In this document: piece after piece, positions 1 to 8,428 of the stretch
Layout of the letters: every line of letters starts with the position of its first letter
Position numbering within the stretch: position 1 is the first letter of the stretch
From: Deltaproteobacteria bacterium
GTDB taxonomy: Bacteria; Desulfobacterota; Desulfarculia; Desulfarculales; Desulfarculaceae
Length of the DNA: 43,708 nucleotides
Assembly: GCA_020444165.1 (NCBI GenBank)
Contig: JAHLLK010000049.1
Span: forward strand, 1-43,708
Direction: 5' to 3'
Translations under genes and position numbers: made by a program
The notes under the pieces: generated by a model
What the model was told of the DNA's origin: nothing
Databases searched by the model: none
Seen by the model: only the letters and a program-made list of their open reading frames with translations

Positions 1-1599
1 GGCCAGGTGCACGTCGTAGGCGCCGATGTGCTGGGTGATGCCGCCGGCCTCGCCCTGGGTCACGTTGGTCTGGCGGATCTTGTCCAACAGCGAGGTCTTG
101 CCGTGGTCCACGTGGCCCATGATGGTGACCACCGGGGGCCGCAGCTTCAGGTCCTCGGGCTGGTCGGTCTGGGCCTCCAGGAAGGTGTCTTCCTCAAAGC
201 CCACCCGGTCCACCTCGAAGCTGAACTCGGCGGCCACCAAGGTGGCCTCCTCCACGTCCAGGGCCTGGTTCAAGGTGACCATCATGCCCATGCGCATCAG
301 GCGGGCCACCATCTCGGTGGCCTTGATGCCCATGCGTTTGGCCAGTTCGCCCACGGTGATGGCCTCGCCCACCTTTACCCGGCGCTTGATGGCCTTGGGC
401 GTGGTGAGTTCGGTCTTCTTGGTGCGTTTGGGCTGGGCGCCGCGGCGCTTGCCCCGGCCGGCCCGACCGCCGTAAAGGTCGGCCTTTTCCAGGATCTCCT
501 TGTGGCGGCCACCGGAAGCCTTGCGCATCAACACATCGTCGTCGGGGATGGCGCCGGCTTTCTTGGCCTTCTTGCGCCGGCTGCGCCCCCGGTCGGACTT
601 GTCGGACAGGGGAGCTTCCTCCGGGGACACCTCGGCCGTGCGGGCCGGGGGCCGCGGCCCACTGCGGTAGGGCCGTTCGCCGGGGGCTTCCCGCGGCCCA
701 GCGGGCGTGGTGGGGGCCACCGGGGTGGTGGGCCGGCTGATGATGCGGGCCGGCTCGTCCTTGAGAGGACGGCGCTTGGCCGGGGGACGGGCCTTGTCCG
801 CGGGCGCGGGGCGCTTGCCCTCGGGCTCCGGCCGGGGGGCCGGTCCGCGGGAGCGCTCGCCACCCGGGGCCGCGGCGTGGCCAGCGGCCTGGGGCGGCGC
901 GCCCGGTGCGGCCGCAGCCGGGGCTGGGGCCGGCGGCGCGGGACGCCGGACCGGAGCTTCTTCCTTGGGCGGCGCCGGTTTGGCCGGCGGTGCAGCCGGG
1001 GGAGCCGCAGCGGCCGGAGCCGGGGGCTCCGGGGCGGGCTTCGGTTCCGGAGCCGGCGGGGCCGGTGGCGGGGCCACGATGCGGGCCGGGGTGTCGGCCT
1101 GACGCCGGGCGGACTTGGGCGCCGGCTTGGGCTCGGCGGCCGGAGTCTCGGCCGAGGCCGTCTCCGCCGCGGAGGCCTCTGGGGCCGGAGCCTCGGGAGC
1201 CGTGGCCTGGGCCGCGGCCGCCGGGGGCTCGGCCGCGGGCGCGGGGGCCTTTTCCGGAGCAGCCGGCGAGGCGGCCTCGGCCGAGGGTTCGGCCGCGGTT
1301 TCTTCCGCCGCGCGAAGGTCCCAAGCCGTCTCGGCCTCGGACTCGGTTTCGGAGGCGGCCTCCTCCTCGGTGCCGGAGGTTTCCACCTTGGTGCGGCGGC
1401 GACGGATGACCCGGGTGGTCACCCGTTTTTCCTCCACCACTTCCGAGCGATCTTCCTTGAACCTGTCCTTGAGCGTGGACAGATCCTCGTCGGAAATGAC
1501 GCTCATGTGGTTACGGACGTCCAGGCCCATCTCCTGCATGTCGCGCAGAAGGTCCTTGTTGTCCATCTTGAGTTCCTTGGCCAGCTCGTAGACCCGCAT
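1..1599 (-). CDS. infB: Translation initiation factor IF-2, N-terminal part (runs off left edge)
   Basis: IF-2 is the GTPase that places initiator fMet-tRNA on the 30S subunit and promotes 50S joining. The visible 533 residues begin with an IF2_N helix bundle ([18 protein letters not shown], residues 1-50). About 340 residues of Pro/Ala/Glu- then Arg/Lys-rich low-complexity linker follow. A second IF2_N-like segment lies at about 403-463 ([18 protein letters not shown]). The start of the G domain, with P-loop GHVDHGKTS, lies near residue 495. The rest of the G domain and domains II-IV are outside the window. The ATG at 1599 gives the expected IF2_N N-terminus, with AAAGAGG about 14 nt upstream. 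It is the last visible gene of rimP-nusA-ylxR-infB, 19 nt after ylxR. The linker is long even for a bacterial IF-2. Identity is certain; only the 3' part is missing. Confidence 0.97.
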   Translation of the reverse strand, partial: MRVYELAKELKMDNKDLLRDMQEMGLDVRNHMSVISDEDLSTLKDRFKEDRSEVVEEKRVTTRVIRRRRTKVETSGTEEEAASETESEAETAWDLRAAEETAAEPSAEAASPAAPEKAPAPAAEPPAAAAQATAPEAPAPEASAAETASAETPAAEPKPAPKSARRQADTPARIVAPPPAPPAPEPKPAPEPPAPAAAAPPAAPPAKPAPPKEEAPVRRPAPPAPAPAAAAPGAPPQAAGHAAAPGGERSRGPAPRPEPEGKRPAPADKARPPAKRRPLKDEPARIISRPTTPVAPTTPAGPREAPGERPYRSGPRPPARTAEVSPEEAPLSDKSDRGRSRRKKAKKAGAIPDDDVLMRKASGGRHKEILEKADLYGGRAGRGKRRGAQPKRTKKTELTTPKAIKRRVKVGEAITVGELAKRMGIKATEMVARLMRMGMMVTLNQALDVEEATLVAAEFSFEVDRVGFEEDTFLEAQTDQPEDLKLRPPVVTIMGHVDHGKTSLLDKIRQTNVTQGEAGGITQHIGAYDVHLA

Positions 1600-1618
1600 A
1601 TTCGCCGTTAAAACCTCT

Positions 1619-1909
1619 TTAAGCTCGCTGGTTTCCAGTCTGGAGAAAAGGCTCCAGCCTGGCTGACAAATCATCCCAGGCCCCCTGGGGCAGGGTGCGC
1701 CTGAAGAGCCTGTCCTTTTGCCGCCGACCCATTAGCCGGTCGCGGCAAGAGGCCAGGGGGCAGAGATAGACCCCCCGTCCCGGCAAGCGCCGCCGGGGAT
1801 CGGGGGTGACCACGCCGTCCGCACAAGCCAGCCGAAGCAGGCTCTCTTGCGGAGCCTTGCGGCCACAGGCCGCGCAGGTCCGCTGGGGACGGGCGGCGCC
1901 CGGAGTCAT
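1619..1909 (-). CDS. ylxR: YlxR (DUF448) family small nucleic-acid-binding protein
   Basis: This 96-residue protein matches the YlxR/DUF448 family, found between nusA and infB in most bacteria. Family signatures visible are [17 protein letters not shown] near the start (residues 11-27) and [12 protein letters not shown] (about 45-56), which together form the conserved Arg/Lys- and Cys-containing surface thought to bind RNA or DNA. Family members have been proposed to bind RNase P RNA or act in transcription; which role applies here cannot be read from sequence. The start ATG overlaps the nusA stop codon (TGATG), so translation is coupled. The gene ends 19 nt before infB. Confidence 0.93.
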   Translation of the reverse strand: MTPGAARPQRTCAACGRKAPQESLLRLACADGVVTPDPRRRLPGRGVYLCPLASCRDRLMGRRQKDRLFRRTLPQGAWDDLSARLEPFLQTGNQRA

Positions 1910-3513
1910 CAGGCCTCCTCCCGCTCCCCGTCCGGAGTCTCCTCCGGCAGAGAGGCGGTCTGAGGGGCCTCCGCCGTGGTTTCCGCTTCCGCCGGGGCCG
2001 CGGTTGCCACTTCGTCCGCGGCTTCGCTTGCCGTCTCGGCTTCCGCTTCGGCCTCGGCATCCGCTTCCGCTTCGGCCTCGGCATCCGCTTCGGCCTCGGC
2101 TTCCGCTTCCGCTTCGGCCTCGGCTTCCGCTTCGGCTTCGGCATCCGCTTCCGCTTCGGCCTCGGCATCCGCTTCCGCTTCGGCTTCGGCTTCAGCCTCG
2201 GCTTCAGCTTCGGCCTCTGCTTCCGCCGTGGGAGCCGCCGGGGCGAACGGATCAGGCTGCGCCTGCTCCTGGGCCTGGCGGCGCTGACTGACGTAGTTCC
2301 GAGCGTCGCCGATCAGGGTGGCGGCCCGGTCCTCGTCGATGCCCGGCAGGGCGGCCAGATCGGCCACGTCGGCCTCGGACAGCGCTTCGGCCGAGCCGTA
2401 ACCAGCCTGGAACAGGGTGTCCGCACCCACGTCGCTGACGCCCACCACATCCAACAGGGAGCGGTAGCCATCCCGGAGGGCTTCGCCGTACTTGGATTCG
2501 CTTTTCACGTCGATGCGCCAGCCGGTGAGCTTGCTGGCCAGCCGAACGTTTTGGCCCCGGCGGCCGATGGCCAGGGAAAGCATCTCGTCGGCCACGATGA
2601 CTTCCATGGACTGGTTGGCCTCGTCCACCACCACCCGGCTGATCTCGGCCGGGGCCAGGGCGTTGACCACGTAGCGGGCCGGGTCCGGGTCATAGGCGAT
2701 GATGTCGATCTTCTCGCCCCGGAGTTCCTGCACCACGGCCTGCACCCGGGAGCCTTTCATGCCCACGCAGGCGCCCACCGGGTCCACGTCGCGGTCCGAG
2801 GAGCTGACCCCGATCTTGGTGCGGGAGCCGGGCTCCCGGGCCACGCCCTCCACGGTCACGATGTTCTCGGCGATCTCCGGCACTTCCAGATCGAACAGGG
2901 CCTCGATGAACCCCGGATGGGTGCGCGAGAGAATGATCTGGGGCCCGCGCGAGATGCGTTTGACGTCCAGCACAAAGGCCCGGACGCGGTCGCCGGGGCG
3001 GTAACCCTCGCGGGGCACCTGCTCCCGGGGCGGCAGCACGGCCTCGGTGCGCCCCAGGTTGACCACGATGGCCCCCTTGTCGAAGCGCTGCACGATGCCG
3101 TTGATGATCTCGCCCTTGCGGTCCTTGAAATCCTCGTAGATGATGTCGCGCTCGGCGTCCTTCATGCGCTGGATGATGACCTGCTTGGCGGACTGGGCGG
3201 CGATGCGGCCGAAGTCGCTGGTGTCCACTTTCACGCCCAGTTCGTCGCCTACCTCGCAGCCGGGGTCCAACCTGAGGCCTTCTTCCAAGGAAACCTGGGT
3301 CTCGGGGTCGTCGACCTCTTCCACCACTTCCTTGAATTCAAAGACCTCCACCTCGCCCAGCTCGTCGTTGTAGGCGACGTCCACTTCCACCCGGCTGCCC
3401 AGCTTGCGGCGGGCGGCCGAGCGCATGGCCTCCTCCAGGGTGTTGATGAGGATTTCCCGATCCAGGCCCTTCTCCCGGGCCACTTGATCGATCATGGTCT
3501 TCAGTTCACTCAC
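1909..3513 (-). CDS. nusA: Transcription termination/antitermination factor NusA with Ala-Glu repeat tail
   Basis: NusA binds RNA polymerase and nascent RNA to modulate pausing, termination and antitermination. The 534 residues show the N-terminal RNAP-binding domain (SELKTMIDQVAREKGLDREIL to about 130), an S1 domain (GEIINGIVQRFDKGAIVVNLG), two KH domains (VGACVGMKGSRVQ; LAIGRRGQNVRLASKL, about 280-355), and one helix-hairpin-helix module (LAALPGIDEDRAATLIGDA, about 380-410). A tail of more than 100 residues follows, dominated by alternating Ala-Glu with occasional Asp. The GTG start at 3513 has GGAGG 9 nt upstream and gives VSELKTMID; the ATG at 3495 is the alternative. The start overlaps the end of rimP. 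The acidic tail is unusual and is reported as a finding. Confidence 0.97.
   Translation of the reverse strand: MSELKTMIDQVAREKGLDREILINTLEEAMRSAARRKLGSRVEVDVAYNDELGEVEVFEFKEVVEEVDDPETQVSLEEGLRLDPGCEVGDELGVKVDTSDFGRIAAQSAKQVIIQRMKDAERDIIYEDFKDRKGEIINGIVQRFDKGAIVVNLGRTEAVLPPREQVPREGYRPGDRVRAFVLDVKRISRGPQIILSRTHPGFIEALFDLEVPEIAENIVTVEGVAREPGSRTKIGVSSSDRDVDPVGACVGMKGSRVQAVVQELRGEKIDIIAYDPDPARYVVNALAPAEISRVVVDEANQSMEVIVADEMLSLAIGRRGQNVRLASKLTGWRIDVKSESKYGEALRDGYRSLLDVVGVSDVGADTLFQAGYGSAEALSEADVADLAALPGIDEDRAATLIGDARNYVSQRRQAQEQAQPDPFAPAAPTAEAEAEAEAEAEAEAEAEADAEAEAEADAEAEAEAEAEAEAEAEAEADAEAEAEADAEAEAEAETASEAADEVATAAPAEAETTAEAPQTASLPEETPDGEREEA
2035..2226 (-). repeat. Hexanucleotide-like tandem repeat encoding the NusA Ala-Glu tail
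   Basis: About 190 bp inside the 3' end of nusA consist of near-identical 6-bp units (GCCGAG, GCGGAA and GCCGAA class, plus GAT-containing variants) coding for Ala-Glu or Ala-Asp dipeptides. Synonymous changes between units (GCC/GCG/GCT and GAG/GAA) show that the dipeptide is kept while the DNA drifts, but long identical blocks remain. Such a tract is prone to slippage in 6-bp steps, which would keep the reading frame. Confidence 0.9.
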
Positions 3514-4012
3514 GTATATCAGCCTCCAGCCTGGCCTTGGCCACCTGAGCCAAAGGCACCGCACTGACCCGCCCACCTTGTTCCAAAAGTACATCCGGAC
3601 CCGCCAGGCCCTTCAGGGTGCCCAGGAGGGTTCGGGTTGTGCCGTCGGGCTCCCTGACTACCAGCTTGGCCGGGCGCCCCGCGAAAAGCTCATATTCCCG
3701 GGGGCTTTTCAGCCGCCGGTTGAGGCCGGGCGAACCGACCTCCAAACTATAGGACCCCTCGATGACGTCCTCTACGTCCAGCAGGTCGCCGATCTGGCGG
3801 CTGATCACGGCGCATTCGTCGACGGTGACCCCGCCGTCGGGCCGGTCCACCACCAGCCGCATGAGCCGGCCGCGGCCGCCGCCCCCGCCCAGGGCCAGTT
3901 CCACCAGCACCAGGCCTTCGGCCTTGACCACCGGCTCCACCAGGCTCCACAGGCGTTCCTCCAACTCCTTGCGGAACTGGGGAGCGGTTGAAGTGTCACC
4001 GCTGGTTGCCAT
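3506..4012 (-). CDS. rimP: Ribosome maturation factor RimP
   Basis: RimP assists 30S subunit maturation. Family motifs are the N-terminal LWSLVEPVVKAEGLVLVELAL, then VTVDECAVISRQIGDLLDVEDVIE, the core YSLEVGSPGLNRRLKSPREYE, and a C-terminal Sm-like domain (FAGRPAKLVV...GTLKGL). The ATG at 4012 gives MATSGDTS and has AGGAGG 13 nt upstream. A TTG at 4024 in the same frame lies too close to that Shine-Dalgarno to be preferred. A Gly/Arg-rich insertion (GGGGGRGR) sits in the N-terminal domain. It is the first protein gene of the operon; its last codons overlap the nusA start. Confidence 0.95.
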   Translation of the reverse strand: MATSGDTSTAPQFRKELEERLWSLVEPVVKAEGLVLVELALGGGGGRGRLMRLVVDRPDGGVTVDECAVISRQIGDLLDVEDVIEGSYSLEVGSPGLNRRLKSPREYELFAGRPAKLVVREPDGTTRTLLGTLKGLAGPDVLLEQGGRVSAVPLAQVAKARLEADIRE

Positions 4013-4413
4013 CGGCGGTCCCAAACCTCCTCATACGCCGGCCCAGCCGGGAACGGGCGCCAACAAGCGACGTCAGGTCCGCCCGGGCAGGGCAACGCCA
4101 GAGCAGCGTTTCCACTACGCCGGCCGCCGGCGCCAAAAAACGCCGCTAGGTCCGCCCGGGCAATGCGGCGCCTCGACGGCGCCACCGCCCCTGGCGAACC
4201 CCACCCCGGCGAGCTTTGGGGTCCCGGACAACACGAGCCCGTTCGTCAACGAGGGTGACCCAAAAGAACCGGCCAGACAAAGTCCACAATCCGAAGCAAG
4301 CGGCGCAACCCCGGGGGACGGGGCCAGGCAACCCCCTCAAAAAGGGACCTTCCCGGGCGGGGTAGGGCGCTTGCGCCACCCGCCCGCCGGGCGGCAGTCG
4401 ACACGAACCAAAG
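4013..4413. other. Intergenic region between tRNA-Gly and rimP
   Basis: About 400 bp with no supported gene. It holds the likely tRNA terminator (4135-4170) and a 15-bp direct repeat, AGGTCCGCCCGGGCA, at 4075-4089 and 4148-4162. A short GC palindrome, GGCGCC-tcgac-GGCGCC, lies at 4167-4183. The rimP operon promoter should lie between 4013 and 4134, but I could not pick a convincing -35/-10 pair. Confidence 0.5.
4135..4170 (-). terminator. Probable rho-independent terminator of the tRNA-Gly transcript
   Basis: Read on the minus strand, CGCCGC (4170-4165) pairs with GCGGCG (4146-4141) and is followed at once by six T residues (4140-4135). The 18-nt loop contains GCCCGGGC, which can form its own small stem. 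It lies downstream of the tRNA and upstream of rimP, so it would separate the tRNA from the operon. Confidence 0.5.
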
Positions 4414-4489
4414 TGGAGCGGGCAACGGGACTCGAACCCGCGACCCCGAGCTTGGGAAGCTCGTACTCTACCAGCTGAGTTATGCCCGC
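4414..4489 (-). tRNA. tRNA-Gly (anticodon CCC)
   Basis: A complete 76-nt cloverleaf can be folded. The acceptor stem is GCGGGCA with TGCCCGC, the D-arm is CTCAGCTGGTAGAG, and the anticodon stem CGAGC/GCTCG encloses loop TTCCCAA (anticodon CCC). The T-arm contains GGTTCGAGTCC and CCA is encoded at the 3' end. CCC reads the GGG glycine codon, used often in GC-rich genomes. It is co-oriented with and upstream of rimP-nusA-infB. Confidence 0.96.
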
Positions 4490-4558
4490 TCATCGCCACC
4501 GTCCGCCGCCGGATTTTTACCCCAGGCGACGTTTTGCGCGGAAGCTTAGCAAGTCTTA

Positions 4559-4586
4559 ATGATATCGCACCACCGAGCTTCGTCCA
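4559..4586 (-). promoter_or_regulatory. Possible sigma70 promoter for tRNA-Gly
   Basis: On the minus strand TGGACG (4586-4581) and TATCAT (4564-4559) are separated by 16 nt, about 70 nt upstream of the tRNA 5' end. The -10 matches consensus at 5 of 6 positions and the -35 at 4 of 6. This is assigned by pattern only. Confidence 0.35.
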
Positions 4587-5002
4587 GTGGCAGGAGCAAC
4601 AAGCCTTGTTTAAGCTTTTATCTTTCCGCACCGGTAAGCCGTGGCCCCGGGGTATTCTCCTGGGGTCCGGCAAGGTTATTATAGGGCAACATCCACGATT
4701 GGCAAGTGGTAATTAGAGTGGCTAACCGGGCATTGTGGCTGGCTGACAAAAGCTATCCCGACCTTGATGGGCTGCCCCGGGCTAAAATCACGGGTCATCC
4801 CCGGGGGCGGCAAACCAGTCGCAGGCGGGTTTGGGGGGGCTGGTTGGCCCGCCGCAGGCAGCCCGGCGACAGCCTGGCATTGCTTTTTGCCCGGGGGCCT
4901 GTTATGCCCTTGGGATAGCAGCGGGACCTCCGCCGGCCTTGGCGGCCGGGAGTTGGGGGCTTTGCCGCTGGCTGTGGCATCGGGTGCGAAAGGCCAGTCC
5001 GC

Positions 5003-5411
5003 TTCGGGAGCGCGCGAATTTTGTGCGGAGGAGGGCGCTGCCCGACACGCATCGCCAGCCGCGGCACGCGGCCCGGGTCGGGACGATCGAGGGGCGAGCC
5101 TATTTCGGGAGCGCGCGAGTTTTGTGCGGAGAAGGGCCTCGCCCGACACGATACGCCAGCCGCGGCACGCGGCCCGATCCGAGTTGAGCAAAGGGCGGCC
5201 CTGCTTCGGGAGCGCGCGAATTTTGTGCGGAGGAGGGCCTCGCCCGACACGCATCGCCAGCCGCGGCACGCGGCCCCGACACGCATCGCCAGCCGCGGCA
5301 CGCGGCCCGGTCCGAGTTGAGCAAAGGGCGGCCCTGCTTCGGGAGCGCGCGAATTTTGTGCGGAGGAGGGCCTCGCCCGACACGCATCGCCAGCCGCGGC
5401 ACGCGGCCGCG
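5003..5411. repeat. Four-unit tandem array, 101-bp period, with internal 32-bp duplication
   Basis: The core TTCGGGAGCGCGCGA starts at 5003, 5104 (A to G variant, GCGCGCGAG), 5205 and 5338. Spacings are 101, 101 and 133 bp. The extra 32 bp in unit 3 is a tandem duplication of the segment beginning CCCGACACGCATCGCC. Each unit contains AATTTTGTGCGG (or AGTTTTGTGCGG) and ends in a perfect hairpin, GCCGCG-gca-CGCGGC. The 101-bp period shifts frame, so the array is not coding. It ends about 10 bp before the Shine-Dalgarno of the FrhB-like gene. A diverged copy lies at 29617-29710. Confidence 0.92.
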
Positions 5412-5435
5412 GCCGCGGCCGCAAGGGAGGTCAAG

Positions 5436-6494
5436 TTGACGACGGAAATCTCGGGAGGGTTGTCCCGTTTGAAGAGCGAGGTGCTGGATTCGGGGCTCTG
5501 CGTGGCTTGCGGCGCCTGCCTGGGCCTCTGTCCCCATATGATATTCCTCGACGGCCGCTTGGCCGCGCCCGACGACTGCGGGCTGGGGGAGGGACGGTGC
5601 TGGGATCTCTGCCCCCAGGCGGCAGAGCCGGCGCCGGACCGCCGGCGCGCGGCTTTGGCCCGGGCCCGGGGGCTGACGCCCGAGGGCGACTACGGCCAGG
5701 TCCTGGCCCTGTACGAGGCCCGGGCCATGGAGGGCGCCCGCCCGGCCGGCGCGCAATATGGCGGGGTGGTGAGTACGCTCTTGGCCCTGGCCCTGGAGGC
5801 CGGCCTGGTGGGCGAGGCCGTGGCCACCGGCCCCGGTCCCGCCGGCGCGCCGGTGGGGCGCCGGCTCACGGACCCGGCCGAGGCGCGGGCCCTGGCCGGC
5901 TCGCTGTACGCCGCCGGCGCGGCTCTGGGCGAGGTGAACCGCGCCCTGGCCGAGGAGGCGGACCATGCCCTGGCCGTGGTGGGTCTGCCCTGCCAGATTT
6001 TGGCCGCGGCGGCCATGCAAAGCCATCCCCGCTACCCCGCCGCCGGCCGTTTGAAGCTCTTGATCGGGCTGTTCTGCACCCTCAACCTGGACGCCCGGCG
6101 GCTGCGGAGCTTGTTGGCAGCGGCCGGGGTGGACGCCGCCCAGGTGACCCGGGCCGACTTCCCCCCGCCGCCGGCCGGGGTGCTCCAGGTCTGGAGCGGG
6201 GGGAAACTCACCGAGATTCCCCTGACCCAGGTGGACCAGGCCGTGCTGGCCGGCTGCCGGCGCTGCCCGGACCTGACCGCCGAACTGGCTGACGTGTCCG
6301 TGGGGGCCCGGGAGGGGCGGCCCGGCTGGAACACCCTGGTGGTCCGCACCCCGGCGGGCCGGGAGCTGGTGGAACTGGCCGCGGAAAAGGGCCTTTTGGA
6401 ACTCCACTCCCTGCCGGCCGATTATCTGGCCGGCCTGGCCCAGGCGGCCAGGAACAAGGCGTCCCGGGCCCGGGCCGCCTGGAAGGAGCGCTGA
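5436..6494 (+). CDS. FrhB/FdhB-family (coenzyme F420 hydrogenase/dehydrogenase beta-like) iron-sulfur flavoprotein
   Basis: The 352-residue protein has the FrhB-family layout. An N-terminal 4Fe-4S motif CVACGACLGLCP (about residues 24-35) is followed by CWDLCP, a central domain with VGLPCQI (about 183) and IGLFCTLN, and a C-terminal CRRCPDLTAELADVSVG, the family's second cysteine cluster. Members are flavoproteins that pass electrons between F420, ferredoxin or other carriers. Use of F420 here is not implied by sequence. TTG at 5436 is chosen because GGGAGG ends 5 nt before it and the tandem repeats start upstream; GTG at 5479 is an alternative. The stop lies 2 nt before iorA, so it is probably an electron-transfer partner of the indolepyruvate oxidoreductase. 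Confidence 0.82.
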   Translation: MTTEISGGLSRLKSEVLDSGLCVACGACLGLCPHMIFLDGRLAAPDDCGLGEGRCWDLCPQAAEPAPDRRRAALARARGLTPEGDYGQVLALYEARAMEGARPAGAQYGGVVSTLLALALEAGLVGEAVATGPGPAGAPVGRRLTDPAEARALAGSLYAAGAALGEVNRALAEEADHALAVVGLPCQILAAAAMQSHPRYPAAGRLKLLIGLFCTLNLDARRLRSLLAAAGVDAAQVTRADFPPPPAGVLQVWSGGKLTEIPLTQVDQAVLAGCRRCPDLTAELADVSVGAREGRPGWNTLVVRTPAGRELVELAAEKGLLELHSLPADYLAGLAQAARNKASRARAAWKER

Positions 6495-6496
6495 TC

Positions 6497-8428
6497 ATGG
6501 CCGATCTCGCCAAGCTGGCGGCCGGGCGCCAGGTGCTGTTGCAGGGCAACGAGGCCATTGCCCGGGGAGCCCTGGAGGCGGGGGTGGCCTTTGCCGCGGC
6601 CTACCCCGGCAATCCCTCCAGCGAAATTTTGGAAAGCCTGGCCGACTCGGCGGCCACCGCCGGGCTCTATGTGGAATGGTCCACCAATGAGAAGGTGGCC
6701 CTGGAGGCGGCGGCCGCCGCTTCCTACACCGGGCTCAGGGCCATGGCCTCCATGAAGCAGAACGGGGTCAACGTGGCCCAGGACTTCATCTGCAACCTTA
6801 CCATCTCCGGCACCGGGCCGGGCGGCCTGGTGCTGGTGACCGCCGACGACCCCTCGGGCATCTCTTCCACCAACGAGGAGGACGCCCGCTTCATCGCCCG
6901 CCTGGCCGACCTGCCGCTGCTGGAGCCCAGCACTCCGGCCGAGTGCCTGGCCATGATGAAGTTCGCCTTTGAGCTTTCCGAGGCTATAGGCAATTTGGTG
7001 GTGCTGCGCTCCCTGAGCCGGCTTTCCCACACCCGGGCCGGGGTGACTCCCGGCGAGCTGACCACCGGGCGGACCCGGCCCCGCTGGGACCCCAAGACTA
7101 TCCATATGACCATCCCGGTGGTGCCCCGCCACCGCCAGATGCACGCCAAGCTGGCCCAGGCCGGGGAACTGATGGCCGCCAGCGGCTTCAACCGCTATCT
7201 GGGGCCCGCCGAGCCCGCGCTGTTGGTCATCGCCACCGGCTCCTGCGTGCTCTACGCCCAGGAGGCCCGGGAGCTGTTGGGCCTGGAGTCGCGGGTGGGC
7301 ATCCTGAAGCTGGGCTGCACCTGGCCCCTGGACGAGAAGCTGATTTTGACGCATCTGGCCCGGGCGGAGCAGATCCTGGTGGCCGAGGAAGTGGATCCCT
7401 TTGTGGAGACCGCGGTGGGCTCCCTGTACGCCCGCTACGCCCCGGAGATTGGCCTGTTGCGCATTTTGGGCAAGGGGACCGGGCATCTGCCGGACGTGGG
7501 CGAGCAGACCCCCCTGGGCCTGGCCCAGGTCATGGGCCAACTGCTGGAGGTGGCGGTGCCGGGTCCTCCGCCGGAGTATCTGGCCCGCCTGGCCGAGCTC
7601 TCGGCCGAATTGGTGCCGCCGCGGGAGTTCGGCTTCTGCCCCGGCTGCCCCCACCGGGCCAGCTACTGGTCCATCAAGCAGGCCCTGGCCCTGGACGGCC
7701 GCGACGGCCTGGTGTCGGGCGACATCGGCTGCTACACCCTGGGCCTCCACAGCACCGGCTTCCGCCGGGTCAACTCGGTGCACTGCATGGGTTCGGGGCT
7801 GGGCATCAGCACCGGCCTGGGGCAACTGGCCAAATTCGGCTTTGACCAGCCTGTGGTGAGCGTGGTGGGCGACAGCACCTTTTTCCACGCCGCCCTGCCG
7901 GCCCTGGTGAACGCCCGCTGGAACCGAGCGGACTACGTGCTGGTGGTCATGGACAATTCGGCCACGGCCATGACCGGCTTCCAGCCCCATCCCGGCACCG
8001 GCCAGACCGCGGTGGGGGAGGAGGGCCAGCGGGTGGACCCCGAGGACGTGTGCCGGGCCCTGGGCTTCCCGGTGACCGTGGTGGACCCCTATGACCTGGC
8101 CGCCACCCAGGACGCCCTGTACCAGGCCCTGCAACAGGGCGGCGGGGTGCGGGTGCTGGTGTTTCGCCGGCTCTGCGCCCTGGTGCAGAACAAGCGGGGC
8201 GGCCATCCCTATGAGATGAGCGTGGACCAGGAACGCTGCCGGGGCGAGGAATGCGGCTGCCACCGCTTCTGCACCCGGGTGTTCCGCTGTCCGGGCCTGG
8301 GCTTTGACGAGGCTTTGGGCAAGGCGGTGATCGACCCGGTGGTGTGCGTGGGCTGCGGCGTCTGCGCCCAGATCTGCCCGGCCGGGGCCATCCAGGCCAC
8401 GCCCAAGCAGGGGGAGGAAGCGGCATGA
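6497..8428 (+). CDS. iorA: Indolepyruvate:ferredoxin oxidoreductase, alpha subunit
   Basis: IorA carries thiamine diphosphate and, with IorB, oxidatively decarboxylates aryl-pyruvates (from Trp, Phe, Tyr) to aryl-acyl-CoA with reduction of ferredoxin. The 643 residues match the usual length. The N-terminal pyrimidine-binding domain includes AYPGNPSSEILE (about 34-45) and ASMKQNGVN. The C-terminal ThDP domain contains FCPGCPHRASYW (about 379), GDIGCYTLG, MGSGLGISTG and GDSTFFHAALPALVNA. The ferredoxin tail has CRGEECGCHRFC (about 578-589) and a classical CVGCGVCAQICP (about 617-628). The ATG is 2 nt after the FrhB-like stop and the stop overlaps iorB by ATGA, so translation is coupled. Confidence 0.96.
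   Translation: MADLAKLAAGRQVLLQGNEAIARGALEAGVAFAAAYPGNPSSEILESLADSAATAGLYVEWSTNEKVALEAAAAASYTGLRAMASMKQNGVNVAQDFICNLTISGTGPGGLVLVTADDPSGISSTNEEDARFIARLADLPLLEPSTPAECLAMMKFAFELSEAIGNLVVLRSLSRLSHTRAGVTPGELTTGRTRPRWDPKTIHMTIPVVPRHRQMHAKLAQAGELMAASGFNRYLGPAEPALLVIATGSCVLYAQEARELLGLESRVGILKLGCTWPLDEKLILTHLARAEQILVAEEVDPFVETAVGSLYARYAPEIGLLRILGKGTGHLPDVGEQTPLGLAQVMGQLLEVAVPGPPPEYLARLAELSAELVPPREFGFCPGCPHRASYWSIKQALALDGRDGLVSGDIGCYTLGLHSTGFRRVNSVHCMGSGLGISTGLGQLAKFGFDQPVVSVVGDSTFFHAALPALVNARWNRADYVLVVMDNSATAMTGFQPHPGTGQTAVGEEGQRVDPEDVCRALGFPVTVVDPYDLAATQDALYQALQQGGGVRVLVFRRLCALVQNKRGGHPYEMSVDQERCRGEECGCHRFCTRVFRCPGLGFDEALGKAVIDPVVCVGCGVCAQICPAGAIQATPKQGEEAA

Larger units (their letters stand above)
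4490..5435. other. Long intergenic region with repeat array, no supported gene
   Basis: This 946-bp gap separates the minus-strand tRNA/rimP block from the plus-strand FrhB-like/ior operon. The left part (4490-4980) is mixed-composition DNA with the tRNA promoter region and no convincing ORF. The right part is the 101-bp tandem array described separately. Open frames cross the region, but the repeat period is not a multiple of three, so no single protein can be repeated through it. Confidence 0.6.

Noticed and set aside
1976..2287. Plus-strand Ser-Ala repeat protein
   Set aside because: Antisense image of the NusA Ala-Glu tail; no start context and no homologous family.
5003..5411. CRISPR array
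   Set aside because: The units are contiguous 101-bp near-identical repeats with no unique spacers, and no cas genes are present.
4764..5435. 224-codon upstream extension of the FrhB-like reading frame across the repeats
   Set aside because: The FrhB family starts at the ferredoxin motif, a good Shine-Dalgarno precedes TTG 5436, and the repeat period of 101 bp cannot encode a protein repeat in one frame.
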